From Monilinia fructicola (taxonomy: Eukaryota; Ascomycota; Leotiomycetes; Helotiales; Sclerotiniaceae): 64,000 nucleotides of DNA. Made by a program: the position numbers and the translations under genes. The notes below the pieces were generated by a model. It had not been told where the DNA came from. It saw only the letters and a program-made list of their open reading frames with translations, and searched no databases. The number at the start of each line of letters is the position of its first letter. Position 1 is the first letter of the stretch. The DNA lies in assembly GCA_008692225.1 (NCBI GenBank), contig VICG01000014.1, positions 496,001 through 560,000 of the forward strand. Reading direction: 5' to 3'. Below are positions 22,980 to 37,570 of the stretch, piece after piece.

Positions 22980-24860
22980 TTAATGTAAGACTGTAATATT
23001 CTGTGGCTTGTTCAGCATGGTTTTTACGAAAGTGTCAATTCTACTGGCAAATCGATCATTCCACCTCGATCTTGCAAATTCAGTTAACCTGCTTCCTGAG
23101 AGCACGTTATCCAATTTTGGCAAATCAAGCTCGGATATGCAAACTTGGAAGTTTGTCACCTTGAATGGCTCCTTCATGTAGTCTCTGCCATATTTCTCCG
23201 GTTCAAGAAGCCGTCGAAAATTATGCTATCGGTTTCTTTGAATCGGACGTTTGTCTGCATGGCCCCAGGACAGAACGTTGAGTCAATAAAGTCGCAAAGC
23301 TTCAAGATAGAAAATAGTCAACACAAAGTGAATGTATCTCTGCAAACGTGTCCAAGTAGGCGTAGAATAAAAATATCTTGCTCTATGCGATAACGCTTCC
23401 ATAATGTTTCTGGAATACGATCAAACTCTTGACCTCGTGCTTGAATTCTCTCGAATGAATAGTCACTCCTTAACATCAAGCGAGTGATTGGAATAACCAG
23501 GCAGTAGTTTGTCAACCTAGAAGCAAGCTTCCATTCCAATTTTGGAAATCGGCAGCACATACCTGGTTCCTTTTGTCTAGATATGTTTTCCGGGGTAAGG
23601 TGGAGAATCTTCACAAATGTCCCTGTTCAGAGTTCTTTTATCCTCATAGCCTTTTTGGTGAATTCTCTAATTCCATGCCTTCCTTTAGGATCCGCATTAT
23701 TTATTAATTTTCTGGCAGATTTGAACCAGGTTATCCAATTCCATGAGAATTCTATCCATTTTCTTTTCCTTTCACGAAACTGTGCAAAACACCTAATGCT
23801 CTCAAAGTATCGCCGTTCCAGGTTATAATGAGAGTTCCTCCACCAATGGCCGACGAAATCCAAGCTTACACGCTAGCTTGAAGAGAGTTTTACATGTTAC
23901 TGTATACGGTGATCAATTTGGGATTCAATGGATCAATACGATGTTTCTTCATATGTTTCGATGTGCCCTTGTGACATCACATTGATTTCTTCTTGATCAT
24001 TCGTATAAATCAGGGCAGCCAATTTACCAGGATTCAGAAGATACGAGGTTGACGGTTCCAATCTATCAACATAGTGCTGAAACGAATGTCCGGTTATGAA
24101 AACTCTATTCTATATTCTGATTAGAGCTCCTGTATAAGGTGGCTTGAATTCCACGATAGAATTTGAAATCGATTCGCCGGTCTGTTGCAATAATCTGGAT
24201 CATTCTAGCGATGCATAATTGGTTCTGCTCGGAGGTCATATGCTTCTTCATTATCTTCTATCAGAGTTGAATATCCTTCGTAAATCCTTTCCATCATCTC
24301 CATTGTTTCTTTTGCCTGCCTCGATTACAATATAATATTCATCCGCATTCTATCGCTATAAACCAAATATAACCAAAACTTTGCTCCGACCTCTACGCTT
24401 GCAGTTCCCTTTTCGCCAATTGGGAAAAGTCATTCTCCTCCGGCGTGCGATTGACGGCACTTTTGAGCCGCCTCGAATTATCTGCAAAAGAAGTCAATTT
24501 GTTTCTTAACGGTTGGGCGTTCACTCGTCCAATATTATCATCCCAGTTCCATAAAGCTTCATCTCGTGCTTTTATCCCCGCACTAGCTTTCTGAGCCTGA
24601 TAGCAAGACTACAAGATTTTACTACTATATGGTCGACCCGTATGCTCTTAAAGAGATGCTGATTGCACATCTTTCGGGAAGGCCATCAAGATGGAGTGCA
24701 AGTACTTGTCATCTGAAGGTTGAGTGTCACATGTAGTCGATGGTTTTAAATGGAAGATTTTGCATAGAATCCTTTCTATCATTAGCCAGCATATCGCTAG
24801 CCAAACCTCATGTGTTGATTCTTCCATGTTATGCTGATCATCATTCACTCTAGATATCAA
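22980..24860 (-). pseudogene. Degraded protein-coding relic, unknown family
   Basis: Long reverse-strand stretches read as plausible protein but are cut by stops and frame changes. From upstream to downstream: KARDEALWNWDDNIGR and NRTPEENDFSQLAKRE (near 24560-24410), MERIYEGYSTLIEDNEEAYD (near 24290), NVMSQGHIETYEETSY (near 23960), RKRKWIEFSWNWITWF (near 23750), YSFERIQARGQEFDRIP (near 23440) and FKVTNFQVCISELDLPKL (near 23150). The segments 23863-23630 and 23614-23321 are in the same frame, separated only by a TGA at 23627-23629; another TGA stands at 23318-23320. Both could be CGA or TGG codons altered by a C:G to T:A change. No domain is recognised. A gene with several unrecognised introns is the alternative. 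Confidence 0.38.
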
Positions 24861-27800
24861 ATTGAACTAATGGTACGACTGGGAATCTATTGCAGAATTC
24901 ATATTGTGGCTCTGGGGAAGTCTAACCCACAGCATCCTCACATGACTATCTTGGTTTGGGCAGAGATTTATTTCCAGATTACCGTTCACTATATCAGTCC
25001 GCAAATCAATTGGTTCTGATATCTCGATTTGGGGTGTTCTAATTTCTTTCTATTGTATGAAATTACTCGTTGGCTTTCATCCTGTTTTTTTTTAAAAAAA
25101 AAAATTGGGTCTAGAAACTTGAGAGCTTGTGTCGCTGTTGACGTGAACTTGTTGCCACTATATGCACTGTACGGGAGTTTGAGGGCTGAGGGGTAGGGAA
25201 GCAAAACTGCAGCTGGACATGACACCAGTCGGCTTCTATGAATCACGATATGGGAATATCTCCAGAACCTTGAGAATGAGGAATCATGCTCCAGGTAGTT
25301 TATGACTCAACGAATTCTTGTTCACCATTGCCAGGCTCAGCTGTAGTATATTTCACACATCCTCAACACGTTAGGCCCAATCTCTATACCTTCCCGCATC
25401 ATCCTCCTCATCTCCTTATCTCCTTCCCGCTAATCTATACCCATAATCTCTTTCTTCCCAAACATTTTCCCCGCACTACTCTCTCTATTTCTCATCAATA
25501 AGATCATATTGGGAGATAGCTCAAAGTTAAGGGAAGCATAGGCTGCTCGCTTACCGCGTCTAGATTGAAAAGCTTATGGGTTGTAAGGTGTGGACACTTT
25601 TCTTTTTGCTGGTATTTATGATGTTCTGATCAGGGCTTGAGTGGGCAGCGAGAGGTAGGAGACATGGAAGCGACGGGAGAAACGGGAGAAACGGGCAGCA
25701 AGTCGGGCATAGAGTCAGGCTACTATGTATATTGCCTAACTCAATAAGCTGAAAGCGAGGGAGGGGCTTGCATTGCATCATTGTGGTTGCTAGTAGCGTA
25801 AGCTATCTTTGCAAGAGCGTTGTAATTTTGAAGGTCCGGTAGGGTGGTCAATTGTGTTGGCGATTGTAAATTCTCCCCAAGATGGCATTGCTAATGGTAC
25901 GAGCATTTTTCTATCGTTTTCCGTATTGACTTTATCTTGTTTCGGGGTGCTGTTTTGTGTTTCTTACAAGTGCTTTGGGGGAAGAAACTTTGAAAATTCT
26001 TCGGGAATTTTTTCTTGTTCGTTTGCTGTGATGTATGCTCATGCAGCAAGTGTCTACTTACTCGCATTTTATTACGCTCTACGCTGAGTACTTATTTCTC
26101 GCCGAAGCACCCCCCTTTCACCGACGAATAGTTCTCGGCAGTTGAAAGATTCGTGTTCATGGTCCTGAAACATGGTAGGCCGAGATTTGTGTTCAAGTTA
26201 TTAAAGCAGCCAATTCTCTTCTTCTATACAAACGAGGAAAATGTGAGATTACAGAAATCATGGATCTTGAGAGATATTTGCTGTTTCGCTTATCTATTGT
26301 AGTCACCGCGACTAATCTACACAGATTTATGGCATAGTTATATAGAAGACTCCGGGAAGAATCTGAATGACCATTTATCTTTGACCTTAATTGTTACCTA
26401 TTAGCGAGGGCATAACTACAGAGAATTTATCAATGGAATATCACAGAAATTTAATGGCAGCGATAACAGCTTTAGAAGGAGAAAATGCAAGAAATTAATT
26501 ATCATTCAAAGGTTCGGGGTCACGCTGGACAGAATATTAGTCTGACAGTTCAAGCATATTGAGCGTTGTGCGATCAGTAGTGGAAAGTCAGCATACAAGA
26601 ATGAAAGTGATTGGCTTACGGTTTACATACAAACACCTGAGAGATTCGAAAGGCACAGAGATTGGGATATAATCATAGATGGCGGCGGTGATTGGTCGTT
26701 TGTAGCCCATGAATTTCTTTGCTTGTTGGTATCTGGCCGGCTATATCCCGATTCATCGTTTCTGAGAATCTTGAGGCTGTGCTGTATAAATACAGTCAGT
26801 CTCTTCTAACAGCTTCGCTTCCATGATAAAGATTACGAGCACTAAGCATTAAGACGCCGTCCGGTCTTGTGTTGAGGTACCCTAGTAAGATTTCGATTGG
26901 TTTCTCGCCGGTCCTTCGATCGCCATTTCGGTAGCATCAGAGCATTTGTGGACAATGACAACAAAATATCAGGGATGGCGATACTTACCAACGTTCGCAG
27001 AAATACTGGTCTCTTATATTATCGACGAATACCAAATGCTATACTTTGGACGCCCGAATTTTCGAGAGCTTGTTATATAGATACATATTGGAACCCAACA
27101 ACTGACTAGCTCAAAGTTTATCATCTTTAGCTTGCATAATCTCTAAGAACACTTTGAGGAGAAATTTGTAGAATTCAGGTCTATTTATATATTTGCAGGG
27201 AGGTAATTTCTCATTAAATTAAGTCGATGATGCAGTGAAACTTTGAGGGGTTTTGAAACTCCGAAAAGGCAATTTTACATTCACTTTAGGCTTTTGTCTG
27301 TTTCTATGCGTCAACCATGGGGGCTGGCTGTGAACCTATTGGTGTTAAGTGGTCATAAAACCAAAGATTTAAGTTTTCTCTAGAGGCACTCAAGTTCGAT
27401 GAAACAAGTGATTTGGATAAAATGAAACAGAATATTCTTAAAAAAAATGCAATGCAACGGAGCGATGTCGTAGAGAATAAAATAACCTTTTCACGCTCTT
27501 TTCTTCTGCTATGGTAATAACCCCCCTCCCCCTCTCCCCCTTGTTAACGAGAGAACAATATGCGGAAATATATCTCTAGCTGTGTGTGACTTGCTGTGGG
27601 TAGCGACCTAAACTGTAGTAACATCATCATTCCATGTTTTTTACATTCGTCCCCAAGGTCTTAGAAGTATGGTTAGCGAAAGAATGAAAAGGAAGACGAA
27701 AAGCACTTGATTCCATTGAGTAGCTCACCTCAGGATACTTTCAATCACTCGAATATTTTGATTGGTGACTTAACTCATGCACGTAAAAGGGGTCTGATAA

Positions 27801-30800
27801 CCTTTTTTTGACTGACATCCATACACTAAATCGATCGTGAAGCAGCGTGTAAAGTCTCACAAGTGAGGAATTGACACTTTCACGGAAACTTGTGAACGGA
27901 TGACTCAAGCTGAATCGAAAGATGAGAGTGAGCAGCTCCCTAGTTTATCTGTTATCATCTTTACTGTCTACAGAATTCCGCACTTCTATCCTTTCCCCCC
28001 AGCTCTCTTAACCTTATATCTCGTCCAAACTAGTCGAGGAGTAAATGATATCTATGTTTGACAATAGAAGACAAAGATAAAGGGAGCGACAGCAATGATA
28101 GAGAATAGCTATTACTTTTATCACAACTTCAGACCATTGCTCATGTCTTTCGCCCCGCTTTGGAAAAAACCCATTATTGCTCATTGGCTTACTTGAACTT
28201 TGTGTTTACCACCCCCAACGGAATATACTTGCAAAATTGGTGCTTTATTACTCGAAACCCCTGAAACTGATAAGCTTTTAAAATAAAACTTGGATCCCTT
28301 AAGTGTAATACTCATAATGTAAAATAAGAATAAAATAAGACACACTAAAAATCCTTGGTGCTATTGAAAGCTAATGATTGACCAAAATACTTTCTTATCT
28401 ATTATTAAATACGGCCTTGAAGATCTAGAGAAACTTAAGCACATTATCGGTGATGTCCGTCCACGTCAGGATCCGGAAGAGTTCACCCAGAGAAATTTGG
28501 TACTTGGACTTAGAGCCGCATTGGAGATTCCGTGTTGTTTCAAGAGATAGACGTGGTACTCGACCGTGGATACTTGGTGTCCAACAATCATTACAAATGG
28601 CAGCAACTATTTGAAAAGTTTTTCGCCCTCTGCTTGGATATGAGATCATCCCACAAACTGACAAGCGAGATCTAAAGCTTGACAATAAAATCACTCTGAG
28701 AAATGACAGCAACCTAAGACTACTAGAGTCATCATTCCAATTATCTCCCCTTATATCCCGCTTTGCCACGCACCTTTACGCGATAGACATTGGCCTAAAG
28801 TTTGCACTGCTCGAAGCTTGCCAAAGCACTACTTCAAAACCCAGCCATTTAAGGGAACATGCCAATGGGAATATTTGCTTTGGAGTTTCAAGGACGGGTT
28901 AAACTGGTGCGTATTTAAGTTAGCTGTAGGATGGTAAGGGGTCAAGCGAGGAGAGGCTCGACGATCGATGCAGGAGCGGGGTTGAAGGATAAGGCTTACT
29001 TGAACGATTGGTAGTGAATGGTAGGAGGGATGATGCGCTGAATGGATAGACAGATAATGAGATGAAATTGATAAGTTTGGTTTGAATGAGATATGAATTT
29101 GCTAAATGGGGCTGAGATCCCGACATGTCATTCGCATCCCAAGGAAGCGAAATGAGGGGCAAAAGAAGATGATGAATATGTCATTCACTTAGCGGCTGAT
29201 TGCTCGGGTGCTGGTTTTTCAATATTTTTCACAGATAATTATAATAACCTCTGGAGATTCTTCCTAGCAAAGGACAGCATCTCCGAATGAACAACACTGA
29301 TAAGAGTTTGGTAACTGTAGCTGATTTACGAAAGCATAGCTATTCTACAATAGTAATATCATATTTGAGTTAGGTTAGCGTGACTTTTTTATAGCAACTG
29401 AAGGATGAATTGGTAGAAATTCTTAAAATCGCTGAAAGTACTGAAGAAAGACAGCATTTGGAAACAATGACGGCGGAGAAACTGATGAATCAAGATCTGT
29501 TGCTAAACTTTTATATCATCTCAGTTTTCAATGCTGGTTATAGATATATACATTCCTCGTGCTTGGCGAGTTAGATTCTCAAAAAACTATCTACATCTTA
29601 ATTGTGGGCCATTTGTATACATCTTCTATAGTCGAAGATGAATACTTTGAAGGCATGACTTTCCAAGTTTCAATGCCTATATACTCGAGTAGATATAAAG
29701 CTATAGAAAAGACCTATTGCTGATAGTTCCAGCGTTAGGGCTATGGGTATGAGGACAATAAATGTTGTGAACGGGGATGTGGAATTACTAAACATGAATT
29801 GGAGAATAGAAACCGTAAAACAAGAAGAGTGCAAAAGAGCAGATGAAGTTCAAATCGTGAGAAGATAACTTACAATTCCCCTGATTAAAAGCTAGATATG
29901 CTACTTCGTTGCCAGAATCTTGATAACGATGTTAGGATGTGAATGGAAAGGTAGTTGTAGATGATAAATACAGGCAATGACTCATTCATTACGTAACGCA
30001 GTGAGTAAATGGGATACCCCTGATGCATAAATAGATGCAACCGAGACGTTAACCTTACCATACCATAAGATACAGCCAAAAGTTGCAACCAATACCTCAA
30101 TGGAAACTTCAACATGCCCTTGGATTCTATAACCTATATGCCCAGCCGGCGTACTCATCAAGCACCTAAGCAACCCGGACCTTCCTTGAGGCATACTATA
30201 TCATCTCATCTCTTTTGTTCTTTAATTTAGCGATTATAAAAATAGCAATCACAGTAATCTTCTCATCAGAACAAAACAATGACGCAAAGGACGAATCGAC
30301 GATGCTAAATTGGTATTGTATACCATCTATCTACTTTCCCACGAAGATTCATTACATCCAGTTTGTACCTAGTTCCTTGAGGGACTAACATTCCATCGAA
30401 ATGCCAGTTTTTAAAGCGAGTATATAAAACAAAGACAAGGTTTTTATTATACGATAAGTAGAGACTATACACTAGGTAAGAGATCCTACTCTAAACCCAT
30501 TGCGTAACTAATGGTTACGTTATATGCTAGTAGCGTGGCTATTATGGCGTAACACTTATATTATCATAGAATCTCTCTATCTCCTAATATAGTGTAATAA
30601 TACCTTACACATAACACTACTACAGTAAAAGCTTTTAAAAGTTTATACAAAATGAGTAGAAAATCTGTTCGAGATATCATATGAATTTCAAAATGGCTTT
30701 AGAACACTACCATACTATCCATCCCACTTCACTCACAGAATGAACGTCAATGAACAAAAAACAACACAGCAAGTACGGGTTGTATTGATACGACGTTGCT

Positions 30801-31469
30801 TAAAGAGCTACGTATCTCGATCCCAGAATGTATCTTCGTATAGCATATAGCCTACCCTGCATACAGTACAGACGAGGACTAACCCCTCACCTGCATCAGA
30901 TGATGACCGCAAAGCGACATGCGGCGACCCCGTGACAAGCTCAACTTTATTTCACCTCTTTCACGTCTTGGCAATATCAGCATCACTTGTTGTATCATAA
31001 TAATGATAATGATAATAATAATAATAAGTACCCCACCACTGCATCACCATGAAAAGCTATTTCCCATCATTTATTTCATCACCGTGTGGATGGAAAGTAA
31101 ATCATTTCGTTTCTTTTCGTTTAGTTTCTTTTCGTTTCGTTTCTTTTCATTTTGTGAAATTATTGCCCCCCCCCTTTTTGCTAACCTCGCTCTCCTCTAT
31201 CTAGCGAACGTGCTCCCTCTCTCACTCCACTCACCCCATCTCCCACAACCTAAACAAACCATCCCCCACTCCAAATCCTCACTAGCACCAACAACACCCA
31301 CAAGAACAACACCCACAAGAATCAACCCACCAACCCCACAACACCCCCAAACCCCCCTCCAAGCGCCCAAGCTCAACCCGCCGCGCGCAAGCGTCCAAGA
31401 CAAATACCCACACCACGCCCGAAAACAACACGACTAGAGGCCCCAGAGGCCTGCCTCATCCCCATTCCT
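24861..31469. other. 6.6-kb gene-poor region
   Basis: No gene I can support. Open frames are short, overlap on both strands and lack domain landmarks. Around 28410-28670 the forward strand reads weakly protein-like in two successive frames (KLKHIIGDVRPRQDPEE, then EIDVVLDRGYLVSNNHYKW), perhaps another relic. From about 31010 to 31450 there are short ATA/ATG repeats and a C- and A-rich low-complexity stretch. Confidence 0.4.
31462..31469. repeat. Left target-site duplication
   Basis: CCATTCCT immediately precedes the terminal inverted repeat at 31470 and recurs at 32905-32912 immediately after the other end. The 8-bp length is the one expected of hAT transposition. Confidence 0.75.
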
Positions 31470-31771
31470 CACCCCATGCATATGATATCTGGCCTTCTAA
31501 GGCTTTATCCTTAACTTAAGGATAAAGCCTTAGAAGGCCGAAATCCCGTAACGATAAATATATGACTAATATATTAATAAATGAAATATGATTAATATAT
31601 TAATAAATGAAATATTATTAATATATTAATAAATGAAATATTATTAGTATAATAATAAATATAATAATAGATCATTTAATGACTAATTATATTACTTAAT
31701 CTAAGTTTATCTTAAAATTCTAAATTTATCTTGAAAATCTAAGTTTATCTTCAAAATCTAAGTTTATCTTG

Positions 31772-32123
<352 letters not shown>

Positions 32124-32128
32124 TAATA

Positions 32129-32184
32129 ACCTAATAACCTTAACCTAACCCTAACCCTAGCCCTAACCCTAGCCCTAACCTTAT
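32129..32184. repeat. Interstitial telomere-like CCCTAA repeats
   Basis: Directly after the TAA array the sequence runs through CCTAACCCTAACCCTAGCCC and similar units, about six copies of the fungal telomere repeat CCCTAA with some CCCTAG variants. It is internal, not at a contig end. Confidence 0.85.
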
Positions 32185-32904
32185 TCTTAATCTTAAAATA
32201 AAATGTATTAGATTTATATTATTATTATTATTGTTATTATTTACTAAAAAATATTTTTAAAAAAACTTATATTAAAAATCTAATATTTATATAAATTAAT
32301 TATTTATATTATCTATATAAATTCAAATATAAATATAAGAAATTTATTTTCAAAAATGAAAACTTAAATTATATAATAAATTTCAAATTTAAATATAAAA
32401 TATATTATTTAAAAAACAAATTATAAATTTTAAAAAAGTTTATTTTTTAAAATAAATAAAATCTTTGTTATATTTAGTTAATAATCCTTTTTTTAAGATA
32501 AATTCGATTTTTTAAAAGAAATTTATATTATATTATATAATTAATTAAAAAAATTTATATTATATCATCTATTATTATATTATAATAATATTTTTCTTTT
32601 AAGATAATCTTCATTTTTCTAAGATAATCTTTATTTTCTAAGATAATCTTCATTTTTTAAGATAATCTTCATTTTGTAAGATAATCTTTATTTTTTTAAC
32701 ATAATCTTCATTTTTTAAGATAAATTTATTTTAAGTTATATAATTAGTCATCAGATTTTATATTATTTAATACTATATTAATAATATTTTAATTATTTAA
32801 TATATTAGTTATATACTTATCGTTACGGGATTTTAGCTTTTTAAGGCTTTATCCTTAACTTAAGGATAAAGCCTTAGAAGGCCAAACATCATATGCATGG
32901 GGTG

Positions 32905-32912
32905 CCATTCCT
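32905..32912. repeat. Right target-site duplication
   Basis: CCATTCCT, identical to 31462-31469 and directly abutting the end of the inverted repeat. Confidence 0.75.
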
Positions 32913-33637
32913 CTACCGTAACTCGCATCGCCCCGCGCCATTCTCCACGGCCGGCCAGTCGCCAGAAACGAAAAGGAACCTTGAACCCACCCACAGCGAG
33001 TCATCCGCGCATCTTGACGTGACGCTAACCTCCATGCGCACGCCGATGTCGCGGCACACACTCGACGGGGTTCTACCGCGCAAGAGCGCGATGCTGCGGA
33101 TGCGGTGCGGTGCGGTGCGCTATCATCGCGCTTTTTGCGCGGGAGTCTTGGGCGGAGATGGGGAGATGGGGTGGTGGGGTGGACACATCGATCGACCGAC
33201 TCTGTAAAAGCATCGAGGAAGAAAATGCGCAGAGCGCAAACTAGGATGGGGCATCTGGTGTATATATCGAAAGCGCGGGGGGGGGGGGGGGTGAAGTTAT
33301 CGATGCCGGGCTGTGAACGAGAAAGCGGAGAGAGAGGCGAAAAAGAAGAAGAAGAAAACTCCAACAACAGACTTAACAACCAAACCCCAACACACACACA
33401 CAAAGCAAGGATTCAAATTCCAGCATGGATAGTGCAATAAATCCCCCATTACTGCCATCTCTAAACACACACACACCTACACACACACACCTACATACAT
33501 ACATACATATACCAGCGGGGAGTGAAGGTGAAGCGAATAAACGAAAGACAAAAGGAGACGCGCAAATGCACTTCACAAAACCTGCAGCAAAACACTCCAC
33601 TAAATACTCCTCGTGGAAAAAAAAGCCCAGCAACAGC

Positions 33638-33679
<42 letters not shown>

Positions 33680-34697
33680 CGAAACCCATCATCGAAGCTT
33701 TCGCATCTGTATCCACCTCCCCGCCATACCGCGATGTTCGTCTTGGAGAAGGCTATATTACTACTGCCAGCACCATTGTCATCATCATCACTAGCAGCAG
33801 CAGCAGCGGTGGTGGGGAATCAACCACAGTCCAACACTATAACACCCCAACACTCTCACACTAAAACAGCATCCGAACATTGAAAGCAATGGAAAGAGAT
33901 GGAAAGATGCAGTGATGGAGATAACATAGACATAATCACGAAGCGATAGAGATCCTTGAGGGAAAAGAAAAAAACAACCTAACAAGGAATGAATGAATGA
34001 ATGAATGAATGTAAAAGTATTGTATGTATTGTAATGAATTTTCTTATATGAATTTATTCCCATTTGATTTATACAAGAAAGACTGACTGACGACCCGAAT
34101 AACCATTCCTCCCACCCTTCCTGCATCCCACCCACTTACTGATCACTCACTCCATACCGCGCCAGCTTCAAGACTTCTCTCTCTCTCCTCTTCTTATGCC
34201 ATCTTAGATTCCACTCCACCACATCATCCCGTTCAGTCAATCTCCCACACAAGACATGCATGCTCATGTGTTGTAATATCTATATGCAATGCAAATCAAA
34301 TCGCAGCCCTTAAAATCCCTAGTATGTGTTTTTCGAAAGGCAAAAAACACAAAAGAAGAACTCCTCAGGCTCCAATCCAAATGTATCCATCTATTACAAG
34401 AAAAGACATTAATCAAACCAACAATCCAATCCAATTCAATCCAACCCTTGCTTTCATCAAGCTTTCCTCCACTCCTTCCACCATCTCCAGACAAAACAAA
34501 AAATCACGTCCTTTGTTTGAAAATCGTGTATGGTATAGCATCACCATGATGGGAACCAAAAAAAGAAGGGGAAAAATGAAGACAGAGCCCAATATTGACA
34601 GTTGATAGGGTTGACTTTTATGAACAACTCAAAAATGCTCGCTCAAACGCATTCAATGAACAAAGTAAACAGACATTATTTTCAAAAGTCTTCAACA
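32913..34697. other. Intergenic, microsatellite-rich
   Basis: Lies between the transposon and the 3' end of the SKG6-like gene. It holds a 15-G run at about 33277-33291, CA-rich stretches at 33390-33510, a CAA array at 33631-33679 and GAAT units near 33985-34010. Long open frames across it are repeat-driven and not supported as genes. Confidence 0.5.
33631..33679. repeat. (CAA)n microsatellite
   Basis: About 15 near-perfect CAA units, opening with CAACAG. Confidence 0.9.
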
Positions 34698-36981
34698 TCA
34701 CATGCCTTGACGCATACCCCACTCAGGTTTCAATGTCGTAGCCAAATCATCCTTGGTAAAGACGATATCTTGAGGAATCTTGCTGACACGGTATGCTCCA
34801 TTACGAATGGCGTTTGCTTGAAGTGATGAAATTCCACTCTTGTTACTTCGGATGCTTCCAGCATCGCTCATGCTCTCTGGATCCTTGAATCTTCTTGGTG
34901 GTGCGAAATCAAGGGAGGTGAATGTACCAGATTTTCTCAACATGTGACTAAAGAAATTAGCTTGTCAATCATGAAGGATGACCATCGATGGAATAACTTA
35001 CGGGCTTGGCATTGCAGCAAGTTCATCATATGCTCCAACGATTGGTGCAAATGCTGGAATTGCTGGTGAATATGGTCGTCTTTCACCAAAAAGGACTTTC
35101 TGATCTACCAGCAACACGGTCACGAACGGTCAATTCGGGAGCAAAGTCGAGAGTATTTAGTAGAGCAAGTGAATCATCCTTGAGCTTAGAAGGTGTTGGT
35201 AATGAGTTCAGGGGTTCGGGAGGAGGTAAATTCTTTCTTGGAGATGGCATAGGACCACGTTGTGAGGCAGATGAAGAGGCTCTTGGTCCTTCATTATATG
35301 GCATTCTGGGAGGTCCACGCATTGACGAACCACCCATTGAACCATGCATAGAACGGGGTGGTGCTCCTTGAAATCTTGGTGCACGTGGAGGTGGTGTCAT
35401 GGCACGACGAGTGATAGGTTCTGAGTATGGCAAGACGAAACTGTTGGTAGCGGGATCGAAGTAAGTAGAATCACCTGGGCCAGGATAGTTCGCCTCATAG
35501 TCCTCAAGATATTGACCTTGTGGTGCGGGCTTGGAGTCATCAAAATATTCCTTGTAGAATGAACGGATTCGGTTGGCACGAGTTTCGGGATCTTCGGTAG
35601 CATCAGCTGGAGCATCAGGTGGCAAAGGTCTGAAACCCATGGAAAGTCTCTTAGCATCAAATCCAGGAGCACCCAAACCAGCTTGAGCAAATTCTTCAGG
35701 TGGGACATCCATGGAGTAACGGTTTGCCTTGTTGTTGGTGATTGGACGAACAGGAGATGGTGGTGTCACCTCAATTCCATCACCATAATCACTGATTTCC
35801 GAGTTTCGGGGTCTTGGTTGCTCTTGTGGAACTGGTCTTGGGGTCGTGGTTTGAGTGTTGATTGCCGGGGGAGGTGCCTTGCGAGTTGTAGCGGGTTTAG
35901 AATCGTTGGATGAACCAGTGGACGTAGCCGGTAATTCAGATATGATTAAAGAGCCTAGGTAATTGTTACTATCCCTGATCGCACAAGATTGGTTTCCAGC
36001 ATATGATTCCCGGTCCGGATGGGCCATTGGACTTGGAGCATTAGGATAAAAACAGTTTTGGAGACGTGAATTACCTGGTAGACCTTTTCTAGCACCATTT
36101 TGTGGGGATCCTGGTTGTTCAAGTTCGGCTGGCAAGTTTACCGTTGGAATCGAGTTTGTTCTTGGGGGTGGGATAAAGCCAGTAGACGGTGGAGTTGTTC
36201 TTGACATTGCAGCAGCATTCGAGAGGAGGCCTTGTCCATCCGTAGAGCCAGCATCGTTCGAAGGAGCGGTAGTTCCGGTCATAATCGAAGATCCGTTGCG
36301 GGGTTGTTTGGGGCGCATAGAAGTAGCACGATTTCCAACGGCTTCGTGTACAGGTCGATACGGATCCTCGTTTTGATGGATTGTCCTGGAGAGTGAATGG
36401 AGGCTTTCCCTAGAGTTTTGTAATTCCGGTGGTAACAAGTATGGACTTTTACCTCCCAAGTCCAAGGACATTTGTCGGGTTCTTCCCCCCTTTTCATCAT
36501 CAAAATTTGTGGTGCTTGATTCTCCCCCAGCGGTTCTCGAAATTCTCCCCATACCAAAATCCATGTTCTTGGTTGGATCATTCGCATCCTCCTCCCTACT
36601 CTTCTTGACATATCTTCGTTGGAGAATGGTAAATAGAATGATGGCGCCAACGACAGGAATACTGCAAAGGAATGGTTAGCATCCCCAAAGATACTCACCA
36701 ACATGGCCGACAAATTTAACTTACACGACACCTAGAATGACGGGTAAAGTGTACATAGAATTGCTGATTGGCTTCTCACACGCAGCCGACGTATCATTTG
36801 GGGCACAAGTACTTGACGATGAAGATGAGGAAGAGGTGGAATCTCTACCCATAAGAACTCGGTCCGGAACAGCCATTTTCAATATCGATGCAATGTTACC
36901 AACATCTTCTGCAGCTGCCTCTGCCAATGGTACTCGTCGCGCCAACCTAACAATATTTGCTAACCTTTGATGATCCTCCAT
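34698..36981 (-). CDS. SKG6-like single-pass membrane protein, one homopolymer frameshift
   Basis: Three reverse-strand exons: 36981-36725, 36661-35002 and 34947-34698. Exon 1 has an N-terminal segment with a Ser run and Cys pair (STCAPNDTSAACEKPISNS). The splice rebuilds the membrane helix YTLPVILGVVIPVVGAIILF followed by basic RRYVKKSREED and NMDFGMGR. This matches the SKG6/AXL2-type transmembrane proteins of filamentous fungi. The long cytoplasmic tail is Pro/Ser-rich (TPPPRAPRFQGAPPRSMHG) and looks disordered; members of this group are connected with polarity and the cell surface. The frame breaks at A5 35088-35092 (T5 in the coding sense): removing one base turns SPFW-stop into SPFGERRPYSP and reaches exon 3. 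After that correction the protein is about 721 residues. A consensus-sequence error is the likely cause. Confidence 0.78.
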
Positions 36982-37570
36982 ATTGGCATAGGCAATCCTG
37001 CTGCCGGATTGTTAAGTTTGTCGGGGTTGTTTTAGAGATGTTTGAAGATGCGTTCGGGTTGATTTAAAAATTATACACAAAGTTTCGTGTCCTTGGTTTC
37101 GTCTTGAATATCTTGTTTCGTTGGAGGAAGTTGCGATTCGAAAGAGAGATATTTTGGAAATAGACCGTTGTGAAAAGAGAATTGAAAAATTAATTTGGGT
37201 ATCAAGATTGAAGGGTCCAAGAAGGGTCCAAGATCGATTGATGTATTATCTTTACTTCTTTCTTTCGGAGTATATGACAATTCAATATGAAACCATTTAA
37301 ACACAAGACAATTGACATGAAATCAAAAGTAAGTATTGAAGAAATTATCGAAGCTGAAGGGATGGGATGGAGGTTGTCAGCGGGTTGATTGTTTTTGATT
37401 CTTGCTTTTCCTCGAAAGAGTGACTATGGTTGAAATATATGGTATTGATTGGGGTGAGCAATGAGTGAATGGGTTTCTTGTGTAAGAGTTGGTTGTGTGT
37501 ATATGTTAAAGGAATGTAACGCCTGCAAGCAAGCAACGCTCCGAGAAGTTCGTGAGGTTTGAAAAGAGGA

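Noticed and set aside
32129..32184. A true chromosome end at the CCCTAA repeats
   Set aside because: Sequence continues for more than 31 kb on both sides with genes, and the repeats lie inside a bounded transposon-like element.
32855..33883. Several overlapping open frames with Ser, Gln or Asn runs
   Set aside because: They are driven by CA, CAA and G-run repeats and by transposon ends; no domain or consistent frame.
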